Position numbers and translations under genes: made by a program. DNA of 33,406 nt from Streptomyces globisporus (GTDB lineage Bacteria; Actinomycetota; Actinomycetes; Streptomycetales; Streptomycetaceae). Numbering within the stretch: the stretch's first letter is position 1; every line of letters starts with the position of its first letter. The stretch covers positions 1 to 33,406 of the forward strand of contig NZ_QWFA01000042.1 in NCBI RefSeq assembly GCF_003501885.1, read 5' to 3'. This document shows, piece by piece, positions 24,620-32,037 of this stretch. The notes under the pieces are model-generated. The model ran no database searches. It worked only from the letters and a program-made list of their open reading frames with translations, and was not told the origin of the DNA.

Positions 24620-26572
24620 ATGACGACGATGTTCGACACCGTTCTGGTCGCCAACCGCGGCGAGATCGCGGTCCGCGTGATCCGGACCCTGCGGGAGCAG
24701 GGCGTGCGCTCGGTCGCGGTCTTCAGCGACGCGGACGCGGACGCCCGGCACGTCCGGGAGGCGGACACGGCGGTACGGATCGGCCCGCCGCCGGCCGCCG
24801 AGAGCTATTTGAACGTGCCGGCGCTGCTCGAGGCGGCCCGCCGCACGGGTGCGCAGGCGGTCCACCCGGGGTACGGATTCCTGGCGGAGAACGCGGAGTT
24901 CGCGCAGGCGTGCGCGGACGCGGGGCTGGTCTTCATCGGCCCGCCCGCCTCCGCGATCGCGCTCATGGGCGACAAGATCCGGGCCAAGGAGACGGTCGCG
25001 GCGTACGGGGTCCCGGTCGTGCCCGGCTCCTCGGGCAGCGGTCTGACCGACGCCCAACTGGAGTCGGCGGCAAGGGAGATCGGCACCCCGGTCCTGCTGA
25101 AGCCCTCGGCGGGCGGCGGCGGCAAGGGCATGCGTCTGGTCCGCGACGCGGCGGTGCTGGGCGAGGAGATCGCGGCGGCGCGACGGGAGGCCCGCGCCTC
25201 CTTCGGCGACGACACCCTCCTCGTCGAGCGGTGGATCGACCGCCCGCGCCACATCGAGATCCAGGTCCTGGCGGACGCCCACGGCAACGTGATCCACCTG
25301 GGCGAGCGCGAGTGCTCGCTCCAGCGCCGCCACCAGAAGATCATCGAGGAGGCGCCTTCCGTCCTGCTGGACGAGGAGACCCGGGCGGCGATGGGCGAGG
25401 CGGCCGTCCAGGCGGCGCGCAGCTGCGGCTATGTCGGGGCGGGGACGGTGGAGTTCATCGTCCCGGGCAACGACCCGTCGTCGTACTACTTCATGGAGAT
25501 GAACACCCGCCTCCAGGTCGAGCACCCGGTGACCGAGCTGATCACCGGCCTGGACCTGGTGGAGTGGCAGCTGCGGGTGGCGTCGGGCGAGCAACTCCCG
25601 TACGCACAGAAGGACATCACGCTCACCGGCTGGGCGATCGAGGCGAGGGTCTGCGCCGAGGACCCGTCCCGTGGCTTCCTGCCCTCCGGCGGTACGGTGC
25701 TGGCGCTGCGCGAACCGCGGGGCGGCGGGGTGCGGACGGACTCGGGGCTCAGCGAGGGCGTGCCGGTGGGCAGCCTGTACGACCCGATGCTGTCGAAGGT
25801 CATCGCGTACGGCCCCGACCGCGCGACGGCCCTGCGCAAGCTGCGGGCGGCCCTCGCGGACACGGTGATCCTGGGCGTCCCGACCAACGCGGGTTTCCTG
25901 CGCCGCCTGCTGGCGCACCCGGACGTGGTGGCGGGCGACCTGGACACCGGCTTGGTGGAGCGCGAGGCGGAGGGCCTGGTGCCGGACGGGGTTCCGGACG
26001 AGGTGTACGCGGCGGCGGCCGCGGTGCGCCGGGAGACTCTGGAGCCCCGGCCGGACGCGGGCGGCTGGACGGACCCGTTCTCGGTGCCGAGCGGGTGGCG
26101 TACGGGGGGTGTGCGGGCGCCGCTGCTCTTCCCGTTGCGAGTAGCGGGACGTGAACCCGTCACTCGGGACTCTCCGGCGTCCGCGACGGTCACGGCCGAC
26201 CGGGTCACGGTCGAACTGAACGGTATGGCGCACCACTTCCACCGCTCGGGCGACTGGCTCGGCCGGGACGGTGACACCTGGCACGTCCAGGACCACGACC
26301 CTGTGGAGGCGTCCCTGAGCGGGGCGGGCCGGAACGGGGCGGACACCCTGGCGGCCCCGATGCCGGGCACGGTCACGGTGGTGAAGGTGGCCGTCGGGGA
26401 CGAGGTCGAGGCGGGTCAGAGCCTGCTCGTGGTGGAGGCGATGAAGATGGAGCACGTGATCTCGGCCCCGCATGCGGGGACGGTGACGGAGCTGGACGTC
26501 ACGGCGGGCGCGACGGTGGCGATGGACCAGGTCCTGGCGGTCGTGGTCCCGGCCGAGGCGGAGGACGCATGA
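24620..26572 (+). CDS. accA1: Acyl-CoA carboxylase alpha subunit: biotin carboxylase and carrier
   Basis: ATG 24620 follows GAGGA (24611-24615) seven bases after the accD1 stop; 650 residues. Biotin carboxylase N-domain ([20 protein letters not shown]), ATP-grasp with [14 protein letters not shown] and the [20 protein letters not shown] active-site segment, and the biotin carboxylase C-domain ([20 protein letters not shown]) fill residues 1-445. A spacer domain follows, and the C-terminal biotinyl domain carries EAMKMEH, whose Lys is biotinylated. It carboxylates biotin with ATP and bicarbonate and hands it to AccD1. This three-part layout equals MccA of leucine degradation. Overlaps hmgL by four bases (ATGA), so translation is coupled. 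Confidence 0.94.
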   Translation: MTTMFDTVLVANRGEIAVRVIRTLREQGVRSVAVFSDADADARHVREADTAVRIGPPPAAESYLNVPALLEAARRTGAQAVHPGYGFLAENAEFAQACADAGLVFIGPPASAIALMGDKIRAKETVAAYGVPVVPGSSGSGLTDAQLESAAREIGTPVLLKPSAGGGGKGMRLVRDAAVLGEEIAAARREARASFGDDTLLVERWIDRPRHIEIQVLADAHGNVIHLGERECSLQRRHQKIIEEAPSVLLDEETRAAMGEAAVQAARSCGYVGAGTVEFIVPGNDPSSYYFMEMNTRLQVEHPVTELITGLDLVEWQLRVASGEQLPYAQKDITLTGWAIEARVCAEDPSRGFLPSGGTVLALREPRGGGVRTDSGLSEGVPVGSLYDPMLSKVIAYGPDRATALRKLRAALADTVILGVPTNAGFLRRLLAHPDVVAGDLDTGLVEREAEGLVPDGVPDEVYAAAAAVRRETLEPRPDAGGWTDPFSVPSGWRTGGVRAPLLFPLRVAGREPVTRDSPASATVTADRVTVELNGMAHHFHRSGDWLGRDGDTWHVQDHDPVEASLSGAGRNGADTLAAPMPGTVTVVKVAVGDEVEAGQSLLVVEAMKMEHVISAPHAGTVTELDVTAGATVAMDQVLAVVVPAEAEDA

Positions 26573-27543
26573 GCGCGCAGGGACTCCCCATGAAGGTCCC
26601 GGCACCGGGCCTGCCTTCCCGGGTCCGCATCCACGAGGTGGGAGCGCGGGACGGCCTGCAGAACGAGAAGGAGACCGTTCCGACCGAGGTGAAGGCGGAG
26701 TTCATCCGCCGCCTGGCGGTGGCGGGCCTGACCACCATCGAGGCGACGAGCTTCGTGCACCCGAAGTGGGTGCCCCAACTGGCGGACGCGGAGCAGCTGT
26801 TCCCGCTCCTCGGCGACATCGCGGACGTGGGTGACGTGTCCCTCCCCGTCCTGGTCCCGAACGAACGCGGGCTGGACCGGGCGCTGGCGCTCGGGGCGCG
26901 GTCGATCGCGGTGTTCGGCTCGGCGACGGAGACGTTCGCGGCGCGGAACCTGAACCGTACGGTCGACGAGTCGCTGGCGATGTTCGAGCCGGTGGTGGCC
27001 CGCGCGAAGGCGGACAAGGTCCAGGTGCGCGGGTATCTGTCGATGTGCTTCGGCGACCCGTGGGAGGGCGCGGTCCCGGTCGCCCAGGTGGTGCGGGTGG
27101 CCAAGGCCCTGATGGACCTGGGCTGCGACGAGTTGTCGCTGGGCGACACGATCGGGGTGGCGACGCCGGGCCACGTGACGGCGTTGCTGACAGCCCTGAA
27201 CGAGGCGGGCGTTCCGACGGATGCCATCGGCGTCCACTTCCACGACACGTACGGCCAGGCGCTGTCGAACACCCTGGCGGCGCTCCAGCACGGCGTGAGG
27301 ACGGTCGACGCCTCGGCGGGCGGCCTGGGCGGCTGCCCGTACGCGAAGAGCGCCACGGGGAACCTCGCCACCGAGGACCTGGTCTGGATGCTCGAAGGAC
27401 TGGGCATCGAAACGGGCGTCGACCTGGCCGGACTGGCCGCCACCAGCGTCTGGCTGGCCGAACACCTGGGCCGGCCGAGCCCATCCCGCACGGTCCGAGC
27501 CCTGACCCCTCCCCCTTCTTCCTCTCCCACAAGGAGTGAGTGA
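26569..27543 (+). CDS. hmgL: Hydroxymethylglutaryl-CoA lyase
   Basis: The 324-residue TIM-barrel enzyme cleaves HMG-CoA to acetoacetate and acetyl-CoA, the last step of leucine breakdown. Visible: [20 protein letters not shown] (22-41) with the conserved Arg-Asp and Asn/Glu, [29 protein letters not shown], the metal-binding [17 protein letters not shown] (H and H), and the flexible-loop signature [16 protein letters not shown] with the catalytic Cys and the metal-binding Asn. The tail ([11 protein letters not shown]) is not part of the fold and lies over the ribosome site of the next gene (AAGGAG 27531-27536). It is coupled to accA1 by an ATGA overlap. No methylglutaconyl-CoA hydratase is in the operon. 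Confidence 0.95.
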   Translation: MSAQGLPMKVPAPGLPSRVRIHEVGARDGLQNEKETVPTEVKAEFIRRLAVAGLTTIEATSFVHPKWVPQLADAEQLFPLLGDIADVGDVSLPVLVPNERGLDRALALGARSIAVFGSATETFAARNLNRTVDESLAMFEPVVARAKADKVQVRGYLSMCFGDPWEGAVPVAQVVRVAKALMDLGCDELSLGDTIGVATPGHVTALLTALNEAGVPTDAIGVHFHDTYGQALSNTLAALQHGVRTVDASAGGLGGCPYAKSATGNLATEDLVWMLEGLGIETGVDLAGLAATSVWLAEHLGRPSPSRTVRALTPPPSSSPTRSE

Positions 27544-27547
27544 CCCC

Positions 27548-28714
27548 ATGTCCCTGGACCACCGGCTGACCGCCGAACACGAGGAACTGCGCCGCACGGT
27601 CGAGGAGTTCGCGCACGATGTGATCGCGCCGAAGATCGGCGACTTCTACGAGCGCCATGAATTCCCGTACGAGATCGTGCGCGAGATGGGACGGATGGGC
27701 CTGTTCGGGCTGCCGTTCCCGGAGGAGTACGGCGGGATGGGCGGCGACTACCTGGCGCTCGGGATCGCCCTGGAGGAGCTGGCCCGGGTCGACTCCTCGG
27801 TGGCGATCACCCTGGAGGCCGGCGTCTCCCTGGGCGCGATGCCGCTCCACCTCTTCGGCACGGAGGAGCAGAAGCGCCAGTGGCTGCCGAGGCTGTGCGC
27901 GGGCGAGGCGCTGGGCGCGTTCGGCCTGACCGAGCCGGACGGCGGCTCGGACGCGGGCGGCACGCGGACGACGGCGGTGCTGGACGAGACGACGAACGAG
28001 TGGGTGATCAACGGCTCGAAGTGCTTCATCACCAACTCGGGCACGGATATCACGGAGTTGGTGACGGTCACCGCGGTGACCGGCCGCAAGGAGGACGGTC
28101 GTCCCCTGATCTCGGCGATCATCGTCCCGTCGGGCACCCCCGGCTTCACGGTCGCGGCGCCGTACTCCAAGGTCGGCTGGAACGCCTCGGACACCCGTGA
28201 GCTGTCCTTCTCGGACGTCCGCGTCCCGGCGGCGAACCTCCTGGGCGAACAGGGCCGGGGCTACGCCCAGTTCCTCCGCATCCTGGACGAGGGCCGCATC
28301 GCGATCTCGGCCCTGGCGACGGGCCTGGCGCAGGGCTGTGTGGACGAGTCGGTGAAGTACGCCGCCGAGCGCCACGCGTTCGGCAAGCCGATCGGCGCGA
28401 ACCAGGCCATTCAGTTCAAGATCGCCGACATGGAGATGCGCGCCCACATGGCCCGCATCGGCTGGCGTGACGCCGCCTCGCGCCTGGTAGCGGGCGAGCC
28501 GTTCAAGAAGGAGGCGGCGATCGCGAAGCTGTACTCCTCGACGGTCGCGGTGGACAACGCCCGCGACGCCACACAGATCCACGGCGGCTACGGCTTCATG
28601 AACGAGTACCCGGTGGCGCGGATGTGGCGCGACTCGAAGATCCTGGAGATCGGCGAGGGGACGAGCGAGGTCCAGCGGATGCTGATCGCGCGGGAGCTGG
28701 GCCTGCCGGGCTGA
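27548..28714 (+). CDS. acdH: Acyl-CoA dehydrogenase AcdH (FadE4 type)
   Basis: ATG 27548, with AAGGAG at 27531-27536, gives 388 residues; GTG 27536 would leave no room for a ribosome site. Fold landmarks: MGLFGLPFPEEYGGMGGDYL (50-69), GLTEPDGGSDAGGTRTTAVL, CFITNSG, YAAERHAFGKPIGANQAIQF, QIHGGYGFMNEYPVARMWRD and ILEIGEGTSEVQR. The catalytic base is E370 in IGEGT, the SCAD/MCAD position, unlike the enzyme at 17031. I recall the S. coelicolor counterpart as AcdH, active on branched- and short-chain acyl-CoAs such as isobutyryl-CoA. Fourth gene of the AccR-controlled operon, followed 27 bases later by the operon terminator. Whether it uses isovaleryl-CoA is inference from context. Confidence 0.93.
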   Translation: MSLDHRLTAEHEELRRTVEEFAHDVIAPKIGDFYERHEFPYEIVREMGRMGLFGLPFPEEYGGMGGDYLALGIALEELARVDSSVAITLEAGVSLGAMPLHLFGTEEQKRQWLPRLCAGEALGAFGLTEPDGGSDAGGTRTTAVLDETTNEWVINGSKCFITNSGTDITELVTVTAVTGRKEDGRPLISAIIVPSGTPGFTVAAPYSKVGWNASDTRELSFSDVRVPAANLLGEQGRGYAQFLRILDEGRIAISALATGLAQGCVDESVKYAAERHAFGKPIGANQAIQFKIADMEMRAHMARIGWRDAASRLVAGEPFKKEAAIAKLYSSTVAVDNARDATQIHGGYGFMNEYPVARMWRDSKILEIGEGTSEVQRMLIARELGLPG

Positions 28715-28740
28715 GCCGCCGGCTGATGCGCTGACTGCTG

Positions 28741-28782
28741 CCGCCCCGTCCGCCGTGGATCGCTCCACGGCGGGCGGGGCGG
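28741..28782 (+). terminator. Strong hairpin terminator of the accD1-acdH operon
   Basis: A 19-base arm (28741-28759) pairs fully with 28764-28782, with one T:G position, around the four-base loop TCGC. It starts 27 bases past the acdH stop. No U-tract follows, as is usual for Streptomyces; the stem is long enough to act in either direction. Confidence 0.88.
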
Positions 28783-28879
28783 ACGTGTCCCTGAGGGGCA
28801 CCCGTCAGACCTGTCTCTCCGGACCCGGGCCCGGAGAATTCACTGTCCGAGAGAGGGGTCCGTGGGGGAGGCTGCAAGC

Positions 28880-29440
28880 GTGATGGAGCGAGAAGCCGCC
28901 GTTCGGATCGTCGAGGCCCAGCTGGAGCGCGACTACCTACGGTGGCGGGCCACCGGAGTGGACGCGCGGCGGATGGCCGTGGTCGACGTCGAGGAGCACG
29001 AGCTGGTGTGGATCGTCGACTGGACCTCCGAGGAGTTCGTCCGCACCGGGAACCCGGAGTTCATGCTGGCCGGCAACGGGCCGTACCTGGTCGACCGTGT
29101 CGACGGCGGGCTGCACCAGATCGGCGTCGTCTCCGCGCTGACCGGGGAGTGGGAGGCCGACTACCGAGCCCGGATACGCGGGCTGCCGGTGCGCACTGCG
29201 GTGGACGACCTGCACGACGCGCTCTGCGAAGTCGCCGCCGCGCGCGGACGCATGCACGCGGTGCGGATGCTGCGCCGGAGACTGCCCATGCTCTCGCCCG
29301 CGGAAGCCCTCGCCTACGTGAGCGCCTTGCCGGGCGGTGACGTACCCGCGCATCTCGTGTCCGTAGCCACCAGGGAGCTCGTGAAGCCTCTCAACCCGGT
29401 ACTCATGGTGGAGACGATTCGGGACCCGGGGCACGGATGA
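28880..29440 (+). CDS. YrhB/Imm35-like domain protein
   Basis: GTG 28880 (next codon ATG 28883) follows GGGGGAGG (28864-28871); GTG 28862 is another in-frame start with GAGAGGGG ahead. The product is about 186 residues. The first 90 look like a YrhB/Imm35 domain: VRIVEAQLERDYLRW, AVVDVEEHELVWIVDW, the characteristic EFMLAGNGPYLVDRVDG and GLHQIGVVSALTGEWEADY. The family includes immunity proteins of polymorphic toxins and proteins of unknown role. The second half is helical (VDDLHDALCEVAAARGRMHA, LPMLSPAEALAYVSAL) and could be a separate subunit-binding part. No toxin gene is adjacent, so it is orphan in this window. Confidence 0.72.
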   Translation: MMEREAAVRIVEAQLERDYLRWRATGVDARRMAVVDVEEHELVWIVDWTSEEFVRTGNPEFMLAGNGPYLVDRVDGGLHQIGVVSALTGEWEADYRARIRGLPVRTAVDDLHDALCEVAAARGRMHAVRMLRRRLPMLSPAEALAYVSALPGGDVPAHLVSVATRELVKPLNPVLMVETIRDPGHG

Positions 29441-29621
29441 AGGGCAAGCAATCGTGATCGCTTCCCCGTCCTGGTCGAAAGCCCGGGCAGGTGTGGGATC
29501 ACCCCCTCGCGAGCGCATGCCGCGCGGCGAGGACGTGCACTCCCGGGAGCGGGCCGTCGAGCTGGGTGTCCCGGAGCGGCCTCTGCGCGGCTAGGACTTG
29601 CCCCGTGTCCTCGGCCCCGGC

Positions 29622-30470
29622 TCACGACCGCGCGGGCTGGTTGGCGATCAAGAGGGTGACGTCGGCGGGGCGGAAGCCCAGGCGGGTGTAGATGCGGGCG
29701 ACGACATCCTCCGCGTAGGCGAGGAAGACGGTGTGCACCCCGTGGTCGCGGGCGTGGGTGGCCAAAGCTGCCGTGACGGCGGCCGCGAGGCCTTGGCGGC
29801 GGGCCGTGGGCAGCGTGCCGACGCCGCCGATCTCGGTCGCGCCGTTCGCCGGGTGGTAGTGGCCGGCTGCCAGCGGGATGCCGTCGGGGGCGAGGGCGGC
29901 CATGAGGGTCTTGTGCCCGGCGCGGAGGGCGGGGCGGGTCGTCGCGACCGTTCCGTCCGCGGCCAGCTTCTCCGCCACTGCCGACAGCTCCGCGCGCCCC
30001 GCCACGCCCACCGCGGTGCCCGCATCGGCGAAGGCCAGCCGGGGAAGGGCGAGGGCCCCGGGGAGGGCCGGGTCGTCCGCCGTCAGGGCGCGGATCGTGA
30101 CGCCGTCCGGCAGGGGATGCCGAGGCAGCGCGCTGTGCGGGTCGAGGACCATCAGCGGGCGTTCCTGGACCGGGAGCCCGGCGGCCTCGATCCGGGCACG
30201 CAGCGTCGGCGCTGCCTCGGCGAGCCACTCGAAGGCTTCCGGCACCCCGAGTTCACGCTGCCGGGCGCGCACCCGGGCGATGTCCGCAGCGGTGACGGCC
30301 GCGGAGCCCTCCGCGGTGGGCTGTGCGTGACTCGGACCGCCGTAGTACGGGGTTCCGGGCTGGTTCCGTACGAACAGTCGCAACGGGCCGAACGCTTCCG
30401 CGTCGGCGAACAGCAGGGGCACGGTGGCGTAGTACTGCTCGATACGGGCACGCAGCGACAGGGCGTTCAT
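29622..30470 (-). CDS. GNAT N-acetyltransferase
   Basis: From ATG 30468-30470 the protein has 282 residues (ATG 30477-30479 adds three). The GNAT domain is in the second half: VTIRALTADDPALPGALALP (about 148-167), DGIPLAAGHYHPANGATEIG and VGTLPTARRQGLAAAVTAAL, where the Q/RxxGxA loop binds acetyl-CoA, then HARDHGVHTVFLAYAEDVVA and the closing IYTRLGFRPADV. The first half (MNALSLRARIEQYYATVPLL, YGGPSHAQPTAEGSAAVTAA) resembles the N-terminal part of similar actinobacterial two-part acetyltransferases. Substrate unknown. It stands alone; the 181 bases beyond its 3' end contain no gene I can support. Confidence 0.88.
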   Translation of the reverse strand: MNALSLRARIEQYYATVPLLFADAEAFGPLRLFVRNQPGTPYYGGPSHAQPTAEGSAAVTAADIARVRARQRELGVPEAFEWLAEAAPTLRARIEAAGLPVQERPLMVLDPHSALPRHPLPDGVTIRALTADDPALPGALALPRLAFADAGTAVGVAGRAELSAVAEKLAADGTVATTRPALRAGHKTLMAALAPDGIPLAAGHYHPANGATEIGGVGTLPTARRQGLAAAVTAALATHARDHGVHTVFLAYAEDVVARIYTRLGFRPADVTLLIANQPARS

Positions 30471-30552
30471 GCAGCTCATCCCATCATGCCGAGGTGGCCC
30501 GCCCCATCCGGGATGCGGCGGTCCCTCGCCGGGGCCGGGTGCCCGCCGGGCT

Positions 30553-31191
30553 TTACGGGCGGACCTCCGAAGTGACCTTGAACGGGCCCTCGGCGACCGC
30601 CACGCACGGGACGACGTCCGACACCGCGCCCGCCGCCAGACCCGTTTCGCAGAGCCGGCCGCCGTCCTCGCGCAGGTCGATGTGGAAGCGGGTCTTCTTG
30701 CCGTCCTGCTTCAGATTGTGGATGCGTTCGTCCGTGTAGCCGAGGCCGTTCAGGGTCGTGCGGACCTTGGCGGGCGTGGGATCCGCGAGCATCTGCAGCG
30801 CCGCGATGACGCGCTGCTCGTGGTGGGCGCTCACACACCGGTCGCGGTCGTCCAACTCCGCCTCGGGCCCGGTGGGAGGGGCGGGCTCGACGGGGTCGGC
30901 CGGAGGTGTCTCCCCGGGGGCGATGGTCTCCGGCTCCTCCCCATCGGGCTTGCTCGTGCCGATGGGTCTCCGGGAGTTCACTCCGGGCTCGGGGCACGCC
31001 TTCTCGAATCTGTCGAACAGCGCCTGGGCAGCCGCCGATTCCGGAGATGGCTGCTGGGACACCGTCGACGAGCCGGCGTTCCCGGCCCTTCCCCCGCCGC
31101 CGCTCTGTTCTGTTCCGCAGGCGGTGAGGGCCAGGGCCGCGACGGCGGTGAGGGCGGCGGCCGCGAGAGCGCGTCGGCCGGGGGTGAACAT
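30553..31191 (-). CDS. Putative secreted lipoprotein
   Basis: From ATG 31189-31191 (212 residues) the protein starts with a classical lipoprotein signal: FTPGRR, a hydrophobic stretch ALAAAALTAVAALA and the lipobox LTAC with Cys25. It is thus expected on the outer face of the membrane. The mature part has a low-complexity Ser/Gln/Pro linker, helix AAAQALFDRFEKACPEPGVN, a second Pro-rich linker and a compact C-terminal domain (ERVIAALQ-type helix, VRTTLNGLGYTDERIHNL, RFHIDLREDGGRLCETGLAA, VPCVAVAEGPF) with cysteines that could pair. I do not recognise the family. ATG 31216-31218 is an alternative start. A 16-bp perfect palindrome lies 61-77 bases upstream. Confidence 0.8.
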   Translation of the reverse strand: MFTPGRRALAAAALTAVAALALTACGTEQSGGGGRAGNAGSSTVSQQPSPESAAAQALFDRFEKACPEPGVNSRRPIGTSKPDGEEPETIAPGETPPADPVEPAPPTGPEAELDDRDRCVSAHHEQRVIAALQMLADPTPAKVRTTLNGLGYTDERIHNLKQDGKKTRFHIDLREDGGRLCETGLAAGAVSDVVPCVAVAEGPFKVTSEVRP

Positions 31192-31252
31192 GCTGATGGG
31201 GCCTCTGATATGCGTCATGCGCCGAGTCTCCGGCGGGCCCCTGCGGCCCGCT

Positions 31253-31268
31253 TGAGTACGCGTACTCA
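31253..31268. promoter_or_regulatory. Perfect 16-bp palindrome upstream of the lipoprotein gene
   Basis: TGAGTACGCGTACTCA is identical on both strands. It lies in the 229-base gap between the HxlR gene and the lipoprotein start, 35-77 bases ahead of the possible lipoprotein starts, where an operator would be expected. The binding protein is unknown; no other strong signal is seen in the gap. Confidence 0.6.
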
Positions 31269-31420
31269 TCGCCCACGGGCAATTCGACGGCCGGGGAACG
31301 GGGTTACGGGCCTCCCGATCCCGCAACCGCTGACGCCCCTCACGGGGTCCTGCGGTGAGCACGCCATGTTGACGATCACTACAACGACACCCCGGCGATC
31401 GAATGGCGCGTACTTGCGCC

Positions 31421-31864
31421 TCAGGAGACGGCTGCCCCCTCGCTCTGCCGGGCGTCGTAGTCGCTCCGGGCCTTCGCGATCTCCTGCTGGTGGCTCTCGG
31501 TCCAGTCGACGAGCGACCTGATCGTCGTGTGCAGGGTCGCGCCCAGCTCCGTCAGCTCGTACTCCACCCGGGGCGGGACGACGGGGTACACCGTGCGCCG
31601 TACCAGACCGTCGCGTTCGAGCTGGCGCAGGGTCACCGTCAGCATGCGCTGGCTGATGCCCTCGATGAGCCGACGCAGCTCGGAGAAGCGCAGCGTGCGG
31701 CGTTCCAGGTGGGCGATGGCGAGGAGCGACCACTTGTCCGCGACGCGGTCGAGGATCTGCCGCACCTCGCAGCCCTCACGGACGTCCCACTGGCTGATGT
31801 CGTAGTCCGGACCCGCGTCGGTATCTACGCAGTGACTCGGTGACTTCGAAGTGCCTTCTTCCAT
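31421..31864 (-). CDS. HxlR/DUF24-family transcriptional regulator
   Basis: The 147-residue protein is a winged helix-turn-helix regulator of the HxlR type: CEVRQILDRVADKWSLLAIA (32-51), the LRFSELRRLIEGISQRMLTV recognition helices, LRQLERDGLVRRTVYPVVPP and RVEYELTELGATLHTTIRSL. Cys32 stands where redox- or aldehyde-sensing DUF24 proteins have their reactive cysteine; Cys12 is extra. ATG 31862-31864 has GGGGCGG upstream. It is divergent from an MFS exporter across 173 bases that contain nested inverted repeats, so it probably controls that exporter and itself. The stretch 31219-31420 behind it holds the palindrome at 31253. Confidence 0.9.
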   Translation of the reverse strand: MEEGTSKSPSHCVDTDAGPDYDISQWDVREGCEVRQILDRVADKWSLLAIAHLERRTLRFSELRRLIEGISQRMLTVTLRQLERDGLVRRTVYPVVPPRVEYELTELGATLHTTIRSLVDWTESHQQEIAKARSDYDARQSEGAAVS

Positions 31865-31894
31865 ACCGCCCCACGGTGCCGCAAGCTTCGAGTG

Positions 31895-31928
31895 GTTACA
31901 AGAGGGAACCGACCACCGGTTCGGTAAC
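31895..31928. promoter_or_regulatory. Nested inverted repeats between the HxlR and MFS genes
   Basis: GTTAC (31895-31899) and GTAAC (31924-31928) flank an inner perfect repeat GAACCG-ACCAC-CGGTTC (31906-31922). This is the only conspicuous dyad in the 173-base divergent gap and is a good candidate operator for the HxlR-type regulator. Confidence 0.5.
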
Positions 31929-32037
31929 TCGCTCCTGTTCCGCGCTGCTTGAGGCCTCTGCACGCGAACCCCTTCTCGATGAGCTGCTGTTGCGGCTGAT
32001 CGTCATGCCCGATTCGACCGTGCACAAGGAGATTCCC

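Noticed and set aside
24419..26605. Long minus-strand open frame opposite the biotin carboxylase gene
   Set aside because: Same reason: the plus strand encodes an unmistakable biotin carboxylase, and the reverse translation is low-complexity Arg/Ala/Gly.
29441..29621. Possible small gene in the gap between the YrhB-like and GNAT genes
   Set aside because: The short open frame starting at 29491 lacks a ribosome site and runs antisense into the GNAT gene.
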